43,781 bases of DNA from Candidatus Hydrogenedentota bacterium (GTDB lineage: Bacteria; Hydrogenedentota; Hydrogenedentia; Hydrogenedentales; CAITNO01): contig JAKOTZ010000068.1 in the NCBI GenBank assembly GCA_029776995.1, positions 1 through 43,781 on the forward strand, given 5' to 3'. How positions within the stretch are numbered: the first letter of the stretch is position 1; each line of letters starts with the position of its first letter. A program made the position numbers and the translations under genes. The notes under the pieces are model-generated. The model did no database searches. It worked only from the letters and a program-made list of their open reading frames with translations, and was not told the origin of the DNA. Positions 8,190-16,408 of this stretch are shown piece after piece.

Positions 8190-9560
8190 ATGAGCGGAAC
8201 CTTGTCCTGGACCACTGAAACAATCGCCGGATGGGGGCAGTATCGCCCCGCGACGGTGAAAATATGCCGTCCACGCAGTGGTCATCAGGTTGAAGAAGCT
8301 CTCCGCAACCCCTTTAAACCCATACTGGCCCGGGGTATGGGAAGAAGTTACGGGGATGCCGCCCAGTGTTCCGGCGGCGGCATCCTTGAGATGACTGCAT
8401 TGAACCGTTTCCGCGCCTTTGACGCGGATTCCGGCATACTGGATTGCGAAGCAGGAACCACGCTGTCCGAAATACTGGACTGGTTTGTCCCGCGCGGATG
8501 GACACTGCCGGTAGTCCCCGGCACCCGCATGATCACCGTGGGCGGCGCGATTGCCAATGACGTCCACGGAAAAAACCATCACGTCGACGGGTCTTTCTGC
8601 GCGCACGTTATTGACTTTGACCTGCTGACGCCGGACAGAGGCGTGGTGCGATGCTCACCGGAACAGGAAGCGTCCCTGTTTCAGGCAACGGCGGGCGGAG
8701 TCGGGCTTACGGGCATTATATTTAACGCCCGGTTGCGGCTGGAGCCCATCGAAAGCGCGTGGCTGGAGGTGGAGTATGAGCCCTGCCCGGATTTGGCCCA
8801 CGCGCTGGCCGTGCTGGACGCCACGGATGCCGGTTTCCGTTATTCTGTCGGATGGGTGGACGCCCTGTCCGGGGACGGTCGGGGACGAACCGTCCTCACC
8901 CGGGGCAACTGGCTTCCCGCCTCAGCCCTGCCGCCGGAACGCTGCGCCGCGCCGCTGCGGGTACCCCGCCGCCCGGAACTCAGTATTCCCTACAGGATGC
9001 CGGAATGGGTGTTGAATCCGACATCCATACGCTTTTTCAACGCGTTCAACTGGAAGCGGTTCTGTTCCCGAAAAAGAGCCGTCATCGACATGGACCGTTA
9101 TTTCTTTCCGCTTGACAGCGTGGCCAACTGGAACCGGATGTACGGCCGCAGGGGATTTGTTCAGTATCAGGCCACCGTGCCTTTGGAATCCGCCCAGTGC
9201 CTGACGGAACTGTTGCGGCGATCCTATCAGAACGGATTTTTTTCTTTTCTGGGCGTCCTCAAAAGGTTTGGGGCAGGCGGAATCGGCATGCTTTCGCATC
9301 CCATGCCGGGATACACCCTTACCCTCGACTTTCCGGTACGGGACGGGCTGGAGCGTTTCCTGCGCGAGTGCGACCGCCTCCTGCTGGACTGGGGCGGACG
9401 GCTCTACCTTGCCAAGGATATTCTGGCGCTGCCGGAAACCATTGCGGCCATGTACCCGCGCCTGAACGAGTTTCTGAAGGTCCGCGCGCATGTGGACTCG
9501 GCCCGTGTTCTGGGTTCCGATTTGTCTCGGCGCCTGGGATGGGATGACCGGAATGGATAA
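8190..9560 (+). CDS. dprE1: DprE1-like FAD-dependent decaprenylphosphoryl-beta-D-ribose 2'-oxidase
   Basis: The 456-residue protein follows the mycobacterial DprE1 layout end to end. Residues 48-59 RGMGRSYGDAAQ and ~109-131 VPGTRMITVGGAIANDVHGK...HH form the VAO-type FAD-binding half. The substrate half ends with PMPGYTLTLDFP and GGRLYLAKD, which keeps the catalytic Lys that I recall as K418. Known role: oxidises the 2'-OH of polyprenyl-phospho-ribose; the keto intermediate is then reduced by DprE2 to the arabinose form. The position of the benzothiazinone-target Cys (WNICVDFP, C387 in M. tuberculosis, from memory) is Thr here. ATG 8190 is chosen over an upstream GTG (8145) because it gives a family-like N-terminus and has GGAG 13 bases before it. 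Confidence 0.88.
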   Translation: MSGTLSWTTETIAGWGQYRPATVKICRPRSGHQVEEALRNPFKPILARGMGRSYGDAAQCSGGGILEMTALNRFRAFDADSGILDCEAGTTLSEILDWFVPRGWTLPVVPGTRMITVGGAIANDVHGKNHHVDGSFCAHVIDFDLLTPDRGVVRCSPEQEASLFQATAGGVGLTGIIFNARLRLEPIESAWLEVEYEPCPDLAHALAVLDATDAGFRYSVGWVDALSGDGRGRTVLTRGNWLPASALPPERCAAPLRVPRRPELSIPYRMPEWVLNPTSIRFFNAFNWKRFCSRKRAVIDMDRYFFPLDSVANWNRMYGRRGFVQYQATVPLESAQCLTELLRRSYQNGFFSFLGVLKRFGAGGIGMLSHPMPGYTLTLDFPVRDGLERFLRECDRLLLDWGGRLYLAKDILALPETIAAMYPRLNEFLKVRAHVDSARVLGSDLSRRLGWDDRNG

Positions 9561-9586
9561 GCCGTACGGCCTGATGGAGCAAAGCG

Positions 9587-10348
9587 ATGACGAGTGAAAA
9601 ACACATGCCGACGGTGCTGATTCTGGGAGGAACGTCTGACCTGGGCGTCTGCATGGCGCGCGAATTCCTGCGGCGCGGATGGCGCCCCGTACTGGCGGGG
9701 AGAAACGAAGAGATGCTGCGCCAGGCTGCCCGTGATCTGGAAACCCGATGCGGCATTACAATCCCCCTTATCGCCTACAATGCCGAAGATTTTGCCGCGC
9801 ATCCTGAATTGCCGGAACAGTGCCGTGCCGTTATCGGACGCCTTCCCGAAGGTGTTGTGTCCTGCGTGGGACTGCTGCCGGACCCGGACAGCGTCCGATG
9901 CGATAGTGAACTAGCCCGGACATGCCTTAACGCGAACCTGACCGGCATTATCACGTCTCTGGATCCTTTTGTGGAGCTGTTTGAACAGCGCCGTGCCGGA
10001 TTTCTGGGAGTTGTCACTTCCGTCGCCGGCGACCGCGGGCGCAAATCCAATTACCACTACGCGGCCGCCAAAGCCGGACTGGACGTATACCTGCAGGGAC
10101 TGCGTCACCGGCTGCACGGGTCCGGGGTAACCGTAACCACGGTCAAACCCGGCTACCTGCAAACTAAAATGATTTCGGGCATGTCGCTGCCCCGGGCGCT
10201 GATCACCGCTCCCGAAAAGGCCGCTGTTCAGGCGGTAAATGCCATCCTGAACGGCAGGCGCGTCGTGTATGTGCCCTTCTGGTGGCGGCTGATTATGCTG
10301 GCGGTCCGGATCATTCCGGAACCCCTGTTTGTCCGGACGAATATATGA
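9587..10348 (+). CDS. dprE2: DprE2-like SDR: decaprenylphosphoryl-2-keto-beta-D-erythro-pentose reductase
   Basis: A short-chain dehydrogenase of 253 residues with the DprE2-type nucleotide motif GGTSDLG near residue 14, a downstream SVAGDRGRKSNYHY segment, the catalytic YHYAAAK (YxxxK), and a C-terminal membrane-like stretch (VVYVPFWWRLIMLAVRIIP) typical of this family. It should reduce the DprE1 keto product, completing epimerisation of ribose to arabinose on the lipid. ATG 9587 has GGAG 7 bases upstream; an internal ATG (9605) is less well supported. It lies 26 bases after dprE1, and its stop overlaps the ubiA start. DprE1 next to DprE2 is the standard arrangement in mycobacteria. Confidence 0.87.
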   Translation: MTSEKHMPTVLILGGTSDLGVCMAREFLRRGWRPVLAGRNEEMLRQAARDLETRCGITIPLIAYNAEDFAAHPELPEQCRAVIGRLPEGVVSCVGLLPDPDSVRCDSELARTCLNANLTGIITSLDPFVELFEQRRAGFLGVVTSVAGDRGRKSNYHYAAAKAGLDVYLQGLRHRLHGSGVTVTTVKPGYLQTKMISGMSLPRALITAPEKAAVQAVNAILNGRRVVYVPFWWRLIMLAVRIIPEPLFVRTNI

Positions 10349-11262
10349 ACGGCACGGTGTCAGATACACATCGCCCACCGGCAACCGCCGGAGCGGTCTT
10401 GCGGCTGCTTCGGCCTTACCAGTGGATCAAGAACGGCGTGGTCCTGCTTCCGCTTGTTTTCGCCCAGGAACTGAACAACCCAACAGCCGTAACGCGGGCG
10501 CTGGCTGCCACGGGTATCTTTTGCCTAATTTCCTGTGCCGTATATATCTTTAATGATCTGCTGGACCGGGATCAGGATCGGCTGCACCCCGACAAACGGA
10601 ATCGACCTCTGGCCTCGGGAGCTGTTTCCGTGCGGACGGCCGCGCTGCTGTGCGTCGTGCTGGTGACCGCCGGACTTACGGGCGCGGCAGCCCTGAGCCC
10701 CCGGTTTTCACTGGCAGCGTTCGGATATCTTGCGCTGATGGCCGCGTATTCTCTGGGCCTCAAACATCTGCTGCTGATTGACGTGATATGCGTGGCCCTT
10801 GGCTTCGTGTTGCGCGCCACCGGGGGGGCTGTGGCCATTGACGTGCGTTTCTCGAACTGGCTGGTGGTTTGCACCCTCTTTCTGGCGCTGTTTCTGGCCC
10901 TCGGTAAACGCCGGCACGAGCTGGCCGTGCTGAACGCGGACGCTCCGGCGCACCGGGCCGTCCATGACGCGTATTCCGTTGATTTTCTGGATGCCATGAT
11001 CCTTCTGGTTGCCGGAGCGGCCATGGTGAGCTACACCATCTATACCTGTTCCCAGGAGGTGGTAACCCGCATCGGAACCGATAAAATGTACCTCACGCTG
11101 CCCTTCGTGGTATACGGACTGGGGCGTTATCTCTGGCTGATCCGTCAGGGACGCGACGGTGGAGATCCCAGCATGACCCTGTTGCGGGACTATCCGCTTA
11201 CGGTTACCGTTTTCTGCTGGCTTGCGTCCTGCGCGCTGGTCATGCATGGAGCGTTTTCATAA
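10345..11262 (+). CDS. ubiA: UbiA-family polyprenyl-phosphate 5-phosphoribosyltransferase (DPPR synthase-like)
   Basis: A 305-residue integral membrane protein with about eight or nine helices. The first Asp-rich motif is NDLLDRDQDRLHPDKRNRPL (NDxxDxxxD plus the HPxKRxRP form seen in DPPR synthases). The second region is YSLGLKHLLLIDVICVALGF, followed by RATGGAVAIDV. Mycobacterial Rv3806c of this type joins PRPP to decaprenyl phosphate, the step before DprE1. ATG 10345 overlaps the dprE2 stop (ATGA), so translation is coupled; earlier in-frame starts lie inside dprE2 and are rejected. Gene context rather than the motif alone separates it from quinone or haem prenyltransferases. The phosphatase that removes the 5-phosphate is not found nearby. 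Confidence 0.83.
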   Translation: MNGTVSDTHRPPATAGAVLRLLRPYQWIKNGVVLLPLVFAQELNNPTAVTRALAATGIFCLISCAVYIFNDLLDRDQDRLHPDKRNRPLASGAVSVRTAALLCVVLVTAGLTGAAALSPRFSLAAFGYLALMAAYSLGLKHLLLIDVICVALGFVLRATGGAVAIDVRFSNWLVVCTLFLALFLALGKRRHELAVLNADAPAHRAVHDAYSVDFLDAMILLVAGAAMVSYTIYTCSQEVVTRIGTDKMYLTLPFVVYGLGRYLWLIRQGRDGGDPSMTLLRDYPLTVTVFCWLASCALVMHGAFS

Positions 11263-11305
11263 CCCGGATTGCGCGGAGCCCCCGCGCCCCAAAGATGCGT
11301 AAAGG

Positions 11306-11335
11306 TTGCCTCGGAAAAGGGTTATGTGACAGAAT
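11306..11335 (+). promoter_or_regulatory. weak candidate promoter for the PmtA-like methyltransferase gene
   Basis: TTGCCT (11306-11311) and CAGAAT (11330-11335) are 18 bases apart in the 112-base gap after ubiA. Each matches the sigma-70 consensus at four of six positions. It would start transcription about 30 bases before the strong GGAGG ribosome site at 11362-11366. Confidence 0.3.
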
Positions 11336-11374
11336 ACTGATCATCAAGGGGCAGCCGAACCGGAGGTTTTTTCC

Positions 11375-11959
11375 ATGCCGTGGCTTACTTTCATGAAAGA
11401 AGTGATCGCCCATAACAAAACGACAGGCGCTTTCGCTCCCAGCAGCCGGGAACTCGCCGATGCCGTTACCGATCTGGCCGGAGTAAACACGGCAAACATC
11501 ATCGTGGAGTTTGGCGCCGGAGATGGCGTGTTTACCGAAGTCATTCTGGAGAAAAAAAAGCCTGAAGCGTTTTTCCTGTCGCTGGAGATTAATCCGACGC
11601 TGGCCGCGGCCGCAAAGAAACGGTGTCCCGGCGCCCTGATTATTCAGGATTCAGCGGAAAACGTCGCGCGGCACCTGCGGGACGCCGGATATGACCATTG
11701 TGACACGATCGTATCCAGTCTGCCATGGACCCGGTTTGAGGAAGAACTTCAGGACCGTCTGTTGCAGGCGGCCTGGGACGCGCTAGCGCCTGGCGGCAAA
11801 TTCGTCACTTTCGCCTATGCCATGAGCCCTTATATTCCTTCCGGAAAACGCTTCTTCGAAGGAAAATTGCCGGCCCGTTTCGGAAAAATCGAACGGGTCG
11901 GCCCTGTCTGGAAAAACATCCCGCCCAGCCTGGTGTATATGGGGCGAAAACAGGGATAG
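11375..11959 (+). CDS. class I SAM-dependent methyltransferase, PmtA-like phospholipid N-methyltransferase
   Basis: A 194-residue Rossmann methyltransferase. The N-terminal KTTGAFAPSSRELA is the pattern seen in PmtA-like and rRNA-adenine-methyltransferase-like proteins. Motif I is VEFGAGDGVFTEVI, an acidic LEIN follows strand 2, and SSLPWTRF replaces the NLPY-type motif of true rRNA dimethylases. The end NIPPSLVYM fits PmtA-like proteins. Likely action: methylation of phosphatidylethanolamine toward phosphatidylcholine, or of a related amphipathic substrate. GGAGG 8 bases before the ATG fixes the start. It stands alone between the arabinose operon and the AT-rich gene. A tiny rRNA or porphyrin methylase role cannot be excluded. 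Confidence 0.7.
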   Translation: MPWLTFMKEVIAHNKTTGAFAPSSRELADAVTDLAGVNTANIIVEFGAGDGVFTEVILEKKKPEAFFLSLEINPTLAAAAKKRCPGALIIQDSAENVARHLRDAGYDHCDTIVSSLPWTRFEEELQDRLLQAAWDALAPGGKFVTFAYAMSPYIPSGKRFFEGKLPARFGKIERVGPVWKNIPPSLVYMGRKQG

Positions 11960-11963
11960 CGAA

Positions 11964-12644
11964 TCATCTGAACCGGTTCATATATTCCCAATAAGATCGG
12001 TAATACTTTGAATCCTTTTCCAGATGGCCATGGTTTTTGATCCATTGAATATTTTGTTTAACAACTCGGGCCGGATTTCCAGCAATGATGCAGTTCTCCT
12101 CTGTAAACCGCTTAGTAACAACGCTTCCTGCCCCAATAACACACTCATCAGGAACCGTCACATTTTTCATAATGTATACCTTTTCCCCCACCCAGACATG
12201 ATTACCTATAAATACCCCCTCAGAAATATCAATATATTCACCCGTCTCTTTATCGAATAACAGGTGAGGCGACTCCCCGCATCTTATTGTTATCGAGTTG
12301 GAAAACAGACAGTTATCTCCAATTCTACAGACATTACCGCTATTGTGCATTAAAATAAAATTCGCTGTTTTCATTGATATATTAGTGCCAATATCAAGCT
12401 CCGTCCGATTGGCTGCCACGTGCGTTCCCACATTTATGGTCAAGTCCTTGACACAGAGAATGCTTCTTATTCTTACCGAGTTAAAGTTTCCTTTAATTGT
12501 AATTTTTAACCTGCTTGGCAGCTGGCATTCTCTGATTTCTACTGTGTTATTTTGCCCATTGATAGAAATAGTTATGCCCTCTTTATTACTATCATGAATA
12601 ATGATTTTGTTGTTTTGATCGCTCATAGATATATTATTTCCCAT
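11964..12644 (-). CDS. left-handed beta-helix (hexapeptide-repeat) O-acyltransferase
   Basis: The C-terminal half has hexapeptide-repeat coils and the standard end of sugar/serine O-acetyltransferases: GVFIGNHVWVGEKVYIMKN, then VIGAGSVVTKRF and IIAGNPARVVKQNI. It would transfer an acyl, usually acetyl, group from CoA to a sugar hydroxyl or amine. The N-terminal half (ITISINGQNNTVEIRE, LKITIKGNFNSVRI) also reads as stacked beta-helix turns of a different type. ATG 12644 is chosen because AGGAG lies 10 bases upstream; a TTG at 12743 would add 33 residues without a ribosome site. Composition is AT-rich, unlike all neighbours. Proximity to the glycan locus suggests glycan decoration, but it lies on its own transcription unit. 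Confidence 0.78.
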   Translation of the reverse strand: MGNNISMSDQNNKIIIHDSNKEGITISINGQNNTVEIRECQLPSRLKITIKGNFNSVRIRSILCVKDLTINVGTHVAANRTELDIGTNISMKTANFILMHNSGNVCRIGDNCLFSNSITIRCGESPHLLFDKETGEYIDISEGVFIGNHVWVGEKVYIMKNVTVPDECVIGAGSVVTKRFTEENCIIAGNPARVVKQNIQWIKNHGHLEKDSKYYRSYWEYMNRFR

Positions 12645-12782
12645 AGTAACCTTACTCCTTGTCCTTCTTAATAAGAACCATTTCATGGGGCAATCCGTTG
12701 TTATTAGCGTAAACCGTAATGATTTCAACAAACAATTTTTCAAGGAAAAATGTAGATTATTTGATCTGTATAAACTATTTAT

Positions 12783-12813
12783 ATTATATGAAATCTACTT
12801 TAAGCTTTGCCAA
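12783..12813 (-). promoter_or_regulatory. candidate promoter of the AT-rich acyltransferase gene
   Basis: On the minus strand, TTGGCA (12813-12808) is followed after 19 bases by TATAAT (12788-12783). Its -35 physically overlaps the candidate cysS -35 on the other strand (12807-12812), so the two units may compete for polymerase. Confidence 0.35.
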
Positions 12814-12835
12814 AAAAACTTGATGCGTGTAAGAT
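12807..12835 (+). promoter_or_regulatory. candidate promoter of the cysS-htrA-fol operon
   Basis: TTGCCA (12807-12812, five of six) and TAAGAT (12830-12835, four of six) are separated by 17 bases, about 42 bases before the cysS ATG. No T-box antiterminator (specifier or T-box sequence) is seen in the leader. Confidence 0.4.
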
Positions 12836-12877
12836 AATAACACCTTAACAAAAATCTGCAGTTCCGAAAGGCCGAGT

Positions 12878-14293
12878 ATGAGTATAAAATTTTGGAATAC
12901 CCTGACCCGATCTCTGCAGGAGTTCGTACCCATTGAGCCCGATCGGGTACGCATGTATACCTGCGGGCCAACCATCTACAACTATGCCCACATCGGCAAC
13001 TTCCGCGCCTACGTTTTTGAAGATTTACTGCGGCGTTACCTCGAGTACCGCGGATATCAGGTGTACCATGTCATGAACCTGACTGACGTGGAGGATAAGC
13101 TAATCCGCCTGTGCCGGGAAACCGGGCGGCCCCTCAAGGAAATCACCGGCTTTTATGCCCAGGCTTTTTTTGAAGACATCAAAACCCTGGATATTCTCCC
13201 GGCGCACATTTACCCGGCGGCCACGGATCACATCCCTGAAATGGTGGAAATGATCAAAATCCTCCGGGAAAAAGGGCACACCTATGAACATGAGGGAAGC
13301 GTCTATTTCAAGATCAGCACATTCGCTGAATACGGAAAACTGGCGCACATAGATCCGGAAGGACTCAAAGCCGGCGCCAGCGGGCGGGTCGATACCGACG
13401 AATACGAAACCGAAGAAGCGCGCGATTTCGCGCTGTGGAAGGCCTGGACCCCGGAGGACGGCGAGGTATTCTGGGATACCGAACTGGGCCGGGGGCGTCC
13501 CGGCTGGCATATTGAATGTTCCGCCATGAGCACGAAGTATCTCGGGCCTCACTTCGATATCCACTGCGGAGGAGTAGACAATATCTTCCCCCACCATGAA
13601 AATGAAATCGCCCAGTCCGTCTGCTGCACGGGCCAGCCGTTCGTGAACTACTGGCTGCACTGCGCCCACCTCATGGTGGACGGCCGGAAAATGTCAAAAT
13701 CCCTGGGGAATTTTTTCACCCTCAGAGACCTGTTGCAGAAAGGAATGGATCCCCGCGCGATCCGCTGGGTTTTGGCCGCCACGCACTACCGCCAGCCAAA
13801 CAATTTCACCTTTGAAGCCGTGGACGCGGCTGCCCAGGCGCTGAAACGGGTCCAGGACTTCCGGGTTCGCCTGGCCGAATGTGCCCGTTCCGGTAACGGC
13901 GGCGAAGAAGAGTGTCTCCGCTGCAGGTCTGAATTTGAAACCGCAATGGACGATGACCTGAATATATCCGCGGCACTGGGCGCCGTATTTAACTTCATCC
14001 GGGATATGAACCGCCTGCTGGACGACGGAAAAATCGGTTCGGACGGCGCAACCAGGGCGCAGGCCCTGCTGGACGATTTGCACCGCGCTACCGGGCTGTT
14101 TCCGCCGCTGGCATCCGAGGAAGTGCCGGCAGAAGTCATGGAGCAGGTCCATCTGCGTCAGGAAGCCCGCCGGCGCCGGGATTTTGCCGAAGCGGACCGT
14201 ATCCGTGACGCCCTGCTCAGCGCAGGGTGGCTGATTGAAGACACGCCAAAAGGTCCGCGGGTCCGCCGCGCCGGTGGAACCCCAGTAGGCTGA
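12878..14293 (+). CDS. cysS: cysteinyl-tRNA synthetase
   Basis: A full-length 471-residue class I synthetase. It has TCGPTIYNYAHIGNFRAY with HIGN (38-41) and zinc ligand C29, GWHIECSAMS and FPHHENEIAQS supplying the other zinc and cysteine-site residues, and KMSKS (271-275). The C-terminal DALR-type helical domain and the RRRDFAEADRIRDAL end of the family are present. It charges tRNA-Cys in the cytoplasm. ATG 12878 follows AAAGG by 8 bases. It heads a probable eight-gene operon, with only 19 bases to the protease gene downstream. The CDS is GC-rich again directly after the AT-rich island. Confidence 0.97.
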   Translation: MSIKFWNTLTRSLQEFVPIEPDRVRMYTCGPTIYNYAHIGNFRAYVFEDLLRRYLEYRGYQVYHVMNLTDVEDKLIRLCRETGRPLKEITGFYAQAFFEDIKTLDILPAHIYPAATDHIPEMVEMIKILREKGHTYEHEGSVYFKISTFAEYGKLAHIDPEGLKAGASGRVDTDEYETEEARDFALWKAWTPEDGEVFWDTELGRGRPGWHIECSAMSTKYLGPHFDIHCGGVDNIFPHHENEIAQSVCCTGQPFVNYWLHCAHLMVDGRKMSKSLGNFFTLRDLLQKGMDPRAIRWVLAATHYRQPNNFTFEAVDAAAQALKRVQDFRVRLAECARSGNGGEEECLRCRSEFETAMDDDLNISAALGAVFNFIRDMNRLLDDGKIGSDGATRAQALLDDLHRATGLFPPLASEEVPAEVMEQVHLRQEARRRRDFAEADRIRDALLSAGWLIEDTPKGPRVRRAGGTPVG

Positions 14294-14312
14294 CCAGACT
14301 CAAGGAACCGAC

Positions 14313-16385
14313 ATGACCATTCTAAAATACTGCCTGTTTTTGTCGATACCGCTGGTATTGGAAATCGGTATCGCTATGGCTGATACGTCGCCTCTGTCCA
14401 TGCAGCAGCCGCACGAGTCGATCACGGCGCTGCCGGACGCGGAAGAACATCAGGTGCGCCGCGTCGTGGAACAGGTCGGTCCGGCGCTCGTCCGGATCAG
14501 CGTGGTTGAGACGGATTACCGGGACGGCCGCGAGGTTAAGTCCCGCAGCTTTGGAAGCGGCGTCGTCATTCGGGAAGACGGGGCCATCGTCACCAACCAT
14601 CACGTGGCCGGACGCGCCCGCCACCTCCGGGTAACATTCTGGAATCGGGAGGAATACGACGCCGAACTGGTGGGGACAGACCCCCTTAGCGACATCGCGG
14701 TAATCCGCATCGTGCAGCCTACGGATACGCCTCCGAAAAAATTTCCCGCGGCTATCCTGGGGAATTCGGACGCCGTGAAAACTGGAGACCGGGTGCTGGC
14801 GATGGGCAGTCCGCTGGCCCTGTCACAGTCCGTTACGGCAGGCATCGTCAGCAATCCGCGGATGACCCTGCCGTTTTTCATGGCAGGTCGCCTGCGGCAG
14901 GAAGGGGAAGACCCGGGTGAACTCGTCGTATGGATCGGCCATGACGCCGAAATTTTTCCGGGCAATTCGGGAGGCGCTCTGGTTAACCTTTCCGGAGAGG
15001 TGATCGGTATCAATGAAATCCAGTTGGGACTAGGAGGCGCCATACCCGCCGCGCTGGTACGCCAGGTTACGGAAGCAATCCTGAGCAATGGATCGGTCAC
15101 CCGGGCCTGGCTGGGACTCGATGTGCAGGAGCGGCTGAAATCCTCAACCCAAAATCAGGGTGCCCTGGTGGCTGGTGTCATCCCCGGCGGGCCCGCGGAC
15201 AAAGCCGGATTTCTTCCGGGTGACCTGCTGCTGACCCTGGACAATCAGCCGGTTGATATCCAGTTTGACGTTCAGATCCCGGAATTCAGGCGGATTGAAG
15301 CCGCTCTGATCCCAAACAAACCCATACCGGCTACCCTCCTTCGCGACGGCCGCGAAGTCACGCTTGAGTTGACCCCGACCCTTCGCGAACCTTATGAGCC
15401 GCGAGAGAAGGAGTTGATCCCTTGGGGCATCACGGTCCGCGACCTCTCCTATCTGAAAGCCCGCGAAATGAACCGTGACACCACGGACGGTGTTCTGGTT
15501 ACGTCGGTTCGCACGGGAGGCCCTGCGGCTGAAGCGCGCCCAGCCCTGCAGCCGGATGATGTCATTGTGTCCGCAGGCGATACGCCGACGCCCAACCTGA
15601 AAACCCTCCTGCAAACCACTGAAAAATTGCTGCAGGAAACTTCTGAAAACCGGGTCCCGGTTTTGGTAACGTTTGAGCGCCGAAACGAGCGGCTGATTAC
15701 GGTGGTTTCCCTGGGCAAACCGGCGCTGGTATCGCCCGCCGCCGAAGCCCGGAAATCCTGGCTGGCCGTGGATACCCAGGTGCTTACCCGGGAAATTGCC
15801 CGCGCGCTGGGAAATCCTGATCTGCGCGGATTTCGCATCACCAGCGTATTCCCGAACGGGCCGGCCGATCGCGCGGGGCTCAGGGTGGGCGACCTGATCG
15901 TATCGGTGGATGGCACCCCCCTCACCGCGTCCCGCCAGGAAGAAGCGGAGGAACTGACCGTTCTTGTCCGGCAGTACCCGCCGGGCTCAGTAGTTAATAT
16001 TCAGATTCTCCGCGGCAATGAATCTCTGGATATACCGGTTACGCTGGAACTGGCGCCTCCCGCGGAACGGGAAATGAAACGCTTCCGGGATGATGTTCTG
16101 GAATTGGTTGTCAGGGATATGACATTCCGGGACCGCGTCTCCCGAAAAATCAGCGACCAGGTAAGCGGCGTCGTGACCGAAATGGTCACCGGTGGCGGAT
16201 GGGCGGATCTCGGCGGCCTGCGCGCGGGAGATTTGATCCTTTCGATTGACGGCGCCGCCGTTGAAAACGTATCCGTGTATGAAAACTGTGTTGAAACAGC
16301 CAGAAAGCAGGAGCGCTCCCGGTTGGTTTTCAAGATCCGCCGGGGCGTGCATACCCGGTTCATTGAAATTGAGCCCAAATGGTAG
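14313..16385 (+). CDS. HtrA/DegP-like trypsin-family serine protease with four PDZ domains
   Basis: A signal peptide (residues ~1-23, possible cleavage AMA|D) precedes a trypsin-like domain. The triad is H97 (TNHHV), D127 (DPLSDIAV) and S219 (FPGNSGGAL). Four PDZ-like modules follow, each with a carboxylate-loop-like G(x)L and an AGL.AGD motif: about 265-350, 370-450, 475-580 and 595-685. Typical HtrA proteins carry one or two PDZ domains, so this 690-residue form is extended. It should cleave or chaperone misfolded envelope proteins. AAGGA is 7 bases before ATG 14313. Position between cysS and the folate genes is unexpected. The last PDZ-like domain (GGGWADLGGLRAGDLI) is the most clear-cut after the first. 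Confidence 0.88.
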   Translation: MTILKYCLFLSIPLVLEIGIAMADTSPLSMQQPHESITALPDAEEHQVRRVVEQVGPALVRISVVETDYRDGREVKSRSFGSGVVIREDGAIVTNHHVAGRARHLRVTFWNREEYDAELVGTDPLSDIAVIRIVQPTDTPPKKFPAAILGNSDAVKTGDRVLAMGSPLALSQSVTAGIVSNPRMTLPFFMAGRLRQEGEDPGELVVWIGHDAEIFPGNSGGALVNLSGEVIGINEIQLGLGGAIPAALVRQVTEAILSNGSVTRAWLGLDVQERLKSSTQNQGALVAGVIPGGPADKAGFLPGDLLLTLDNQPVDIQFDVQIPEFRRIEAALIPNKPIPATLLRDGREVTLELTPTLREPYEPREKELIPWGITVRDLSYLKAREMNRDTTDGVLVTSVRTGGPAAEARPALQPDDVIVSAGDTPTPNLKTLLQTTEKLLQETSENRVPVLVTFERRNERLITVVSLGKPALVSPAAEARKSWLAVDTQVLTREIARALGNPDLRGFRITSVFPNGPADRAGLRVGDLIVSVDGTPLTASRQEEAEELTVLVRQYPPGSVVNIQILRGNESLDIPVTLELAPPAEREMKRFRDDVLELVVRDMTFRDRVSRKISDQVSGVVTEMVTGGGWADLGGLRAGDLILSIDGAAVENVSVYENCVETARKQERSRLVFKIRRGVHTRFIEIEPKW

Positions 16386-16408
16386 CGCGCGGACCGGATA
16401 TTTAACCC

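Larger units (their letters stand above)
11960..12870. other. AT-rich island containing one acyltransferase gene, probable horizontal acquisition
   Basis: Base composition drops sharply here compared with the GC-rich genes on both sides, and recovers just before cysS. Codon use changes too (many ATA, AAT, AAA, TTA codons in 11964-12644). The island is flush with the stop of the methyltransferase gene (4-base gap) and reaches the cysS promoter. No transposase, direct repeat or attachment site is visible at its edges. A 7-bp inverted repeat, GTAGATT/AATCTAC (12752-12758, 12792-12798), lies near the right end. Confidence 0.55.

Noticed and set aside
11375-11959. KsgA-type rRNA dimethyladenosine transferase
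   Set aside because: The NLPY-type motif is replaced by SSLPW, the C-terminal domain is absent, and the N-terminus fits PmtA-like proteins better.
12645-12877. T-box leader before cysS
   Set aside because: No specifier loop, T-box sequence or terminator/antiterminator pair was found; the region is AT-rich promoter DNA.
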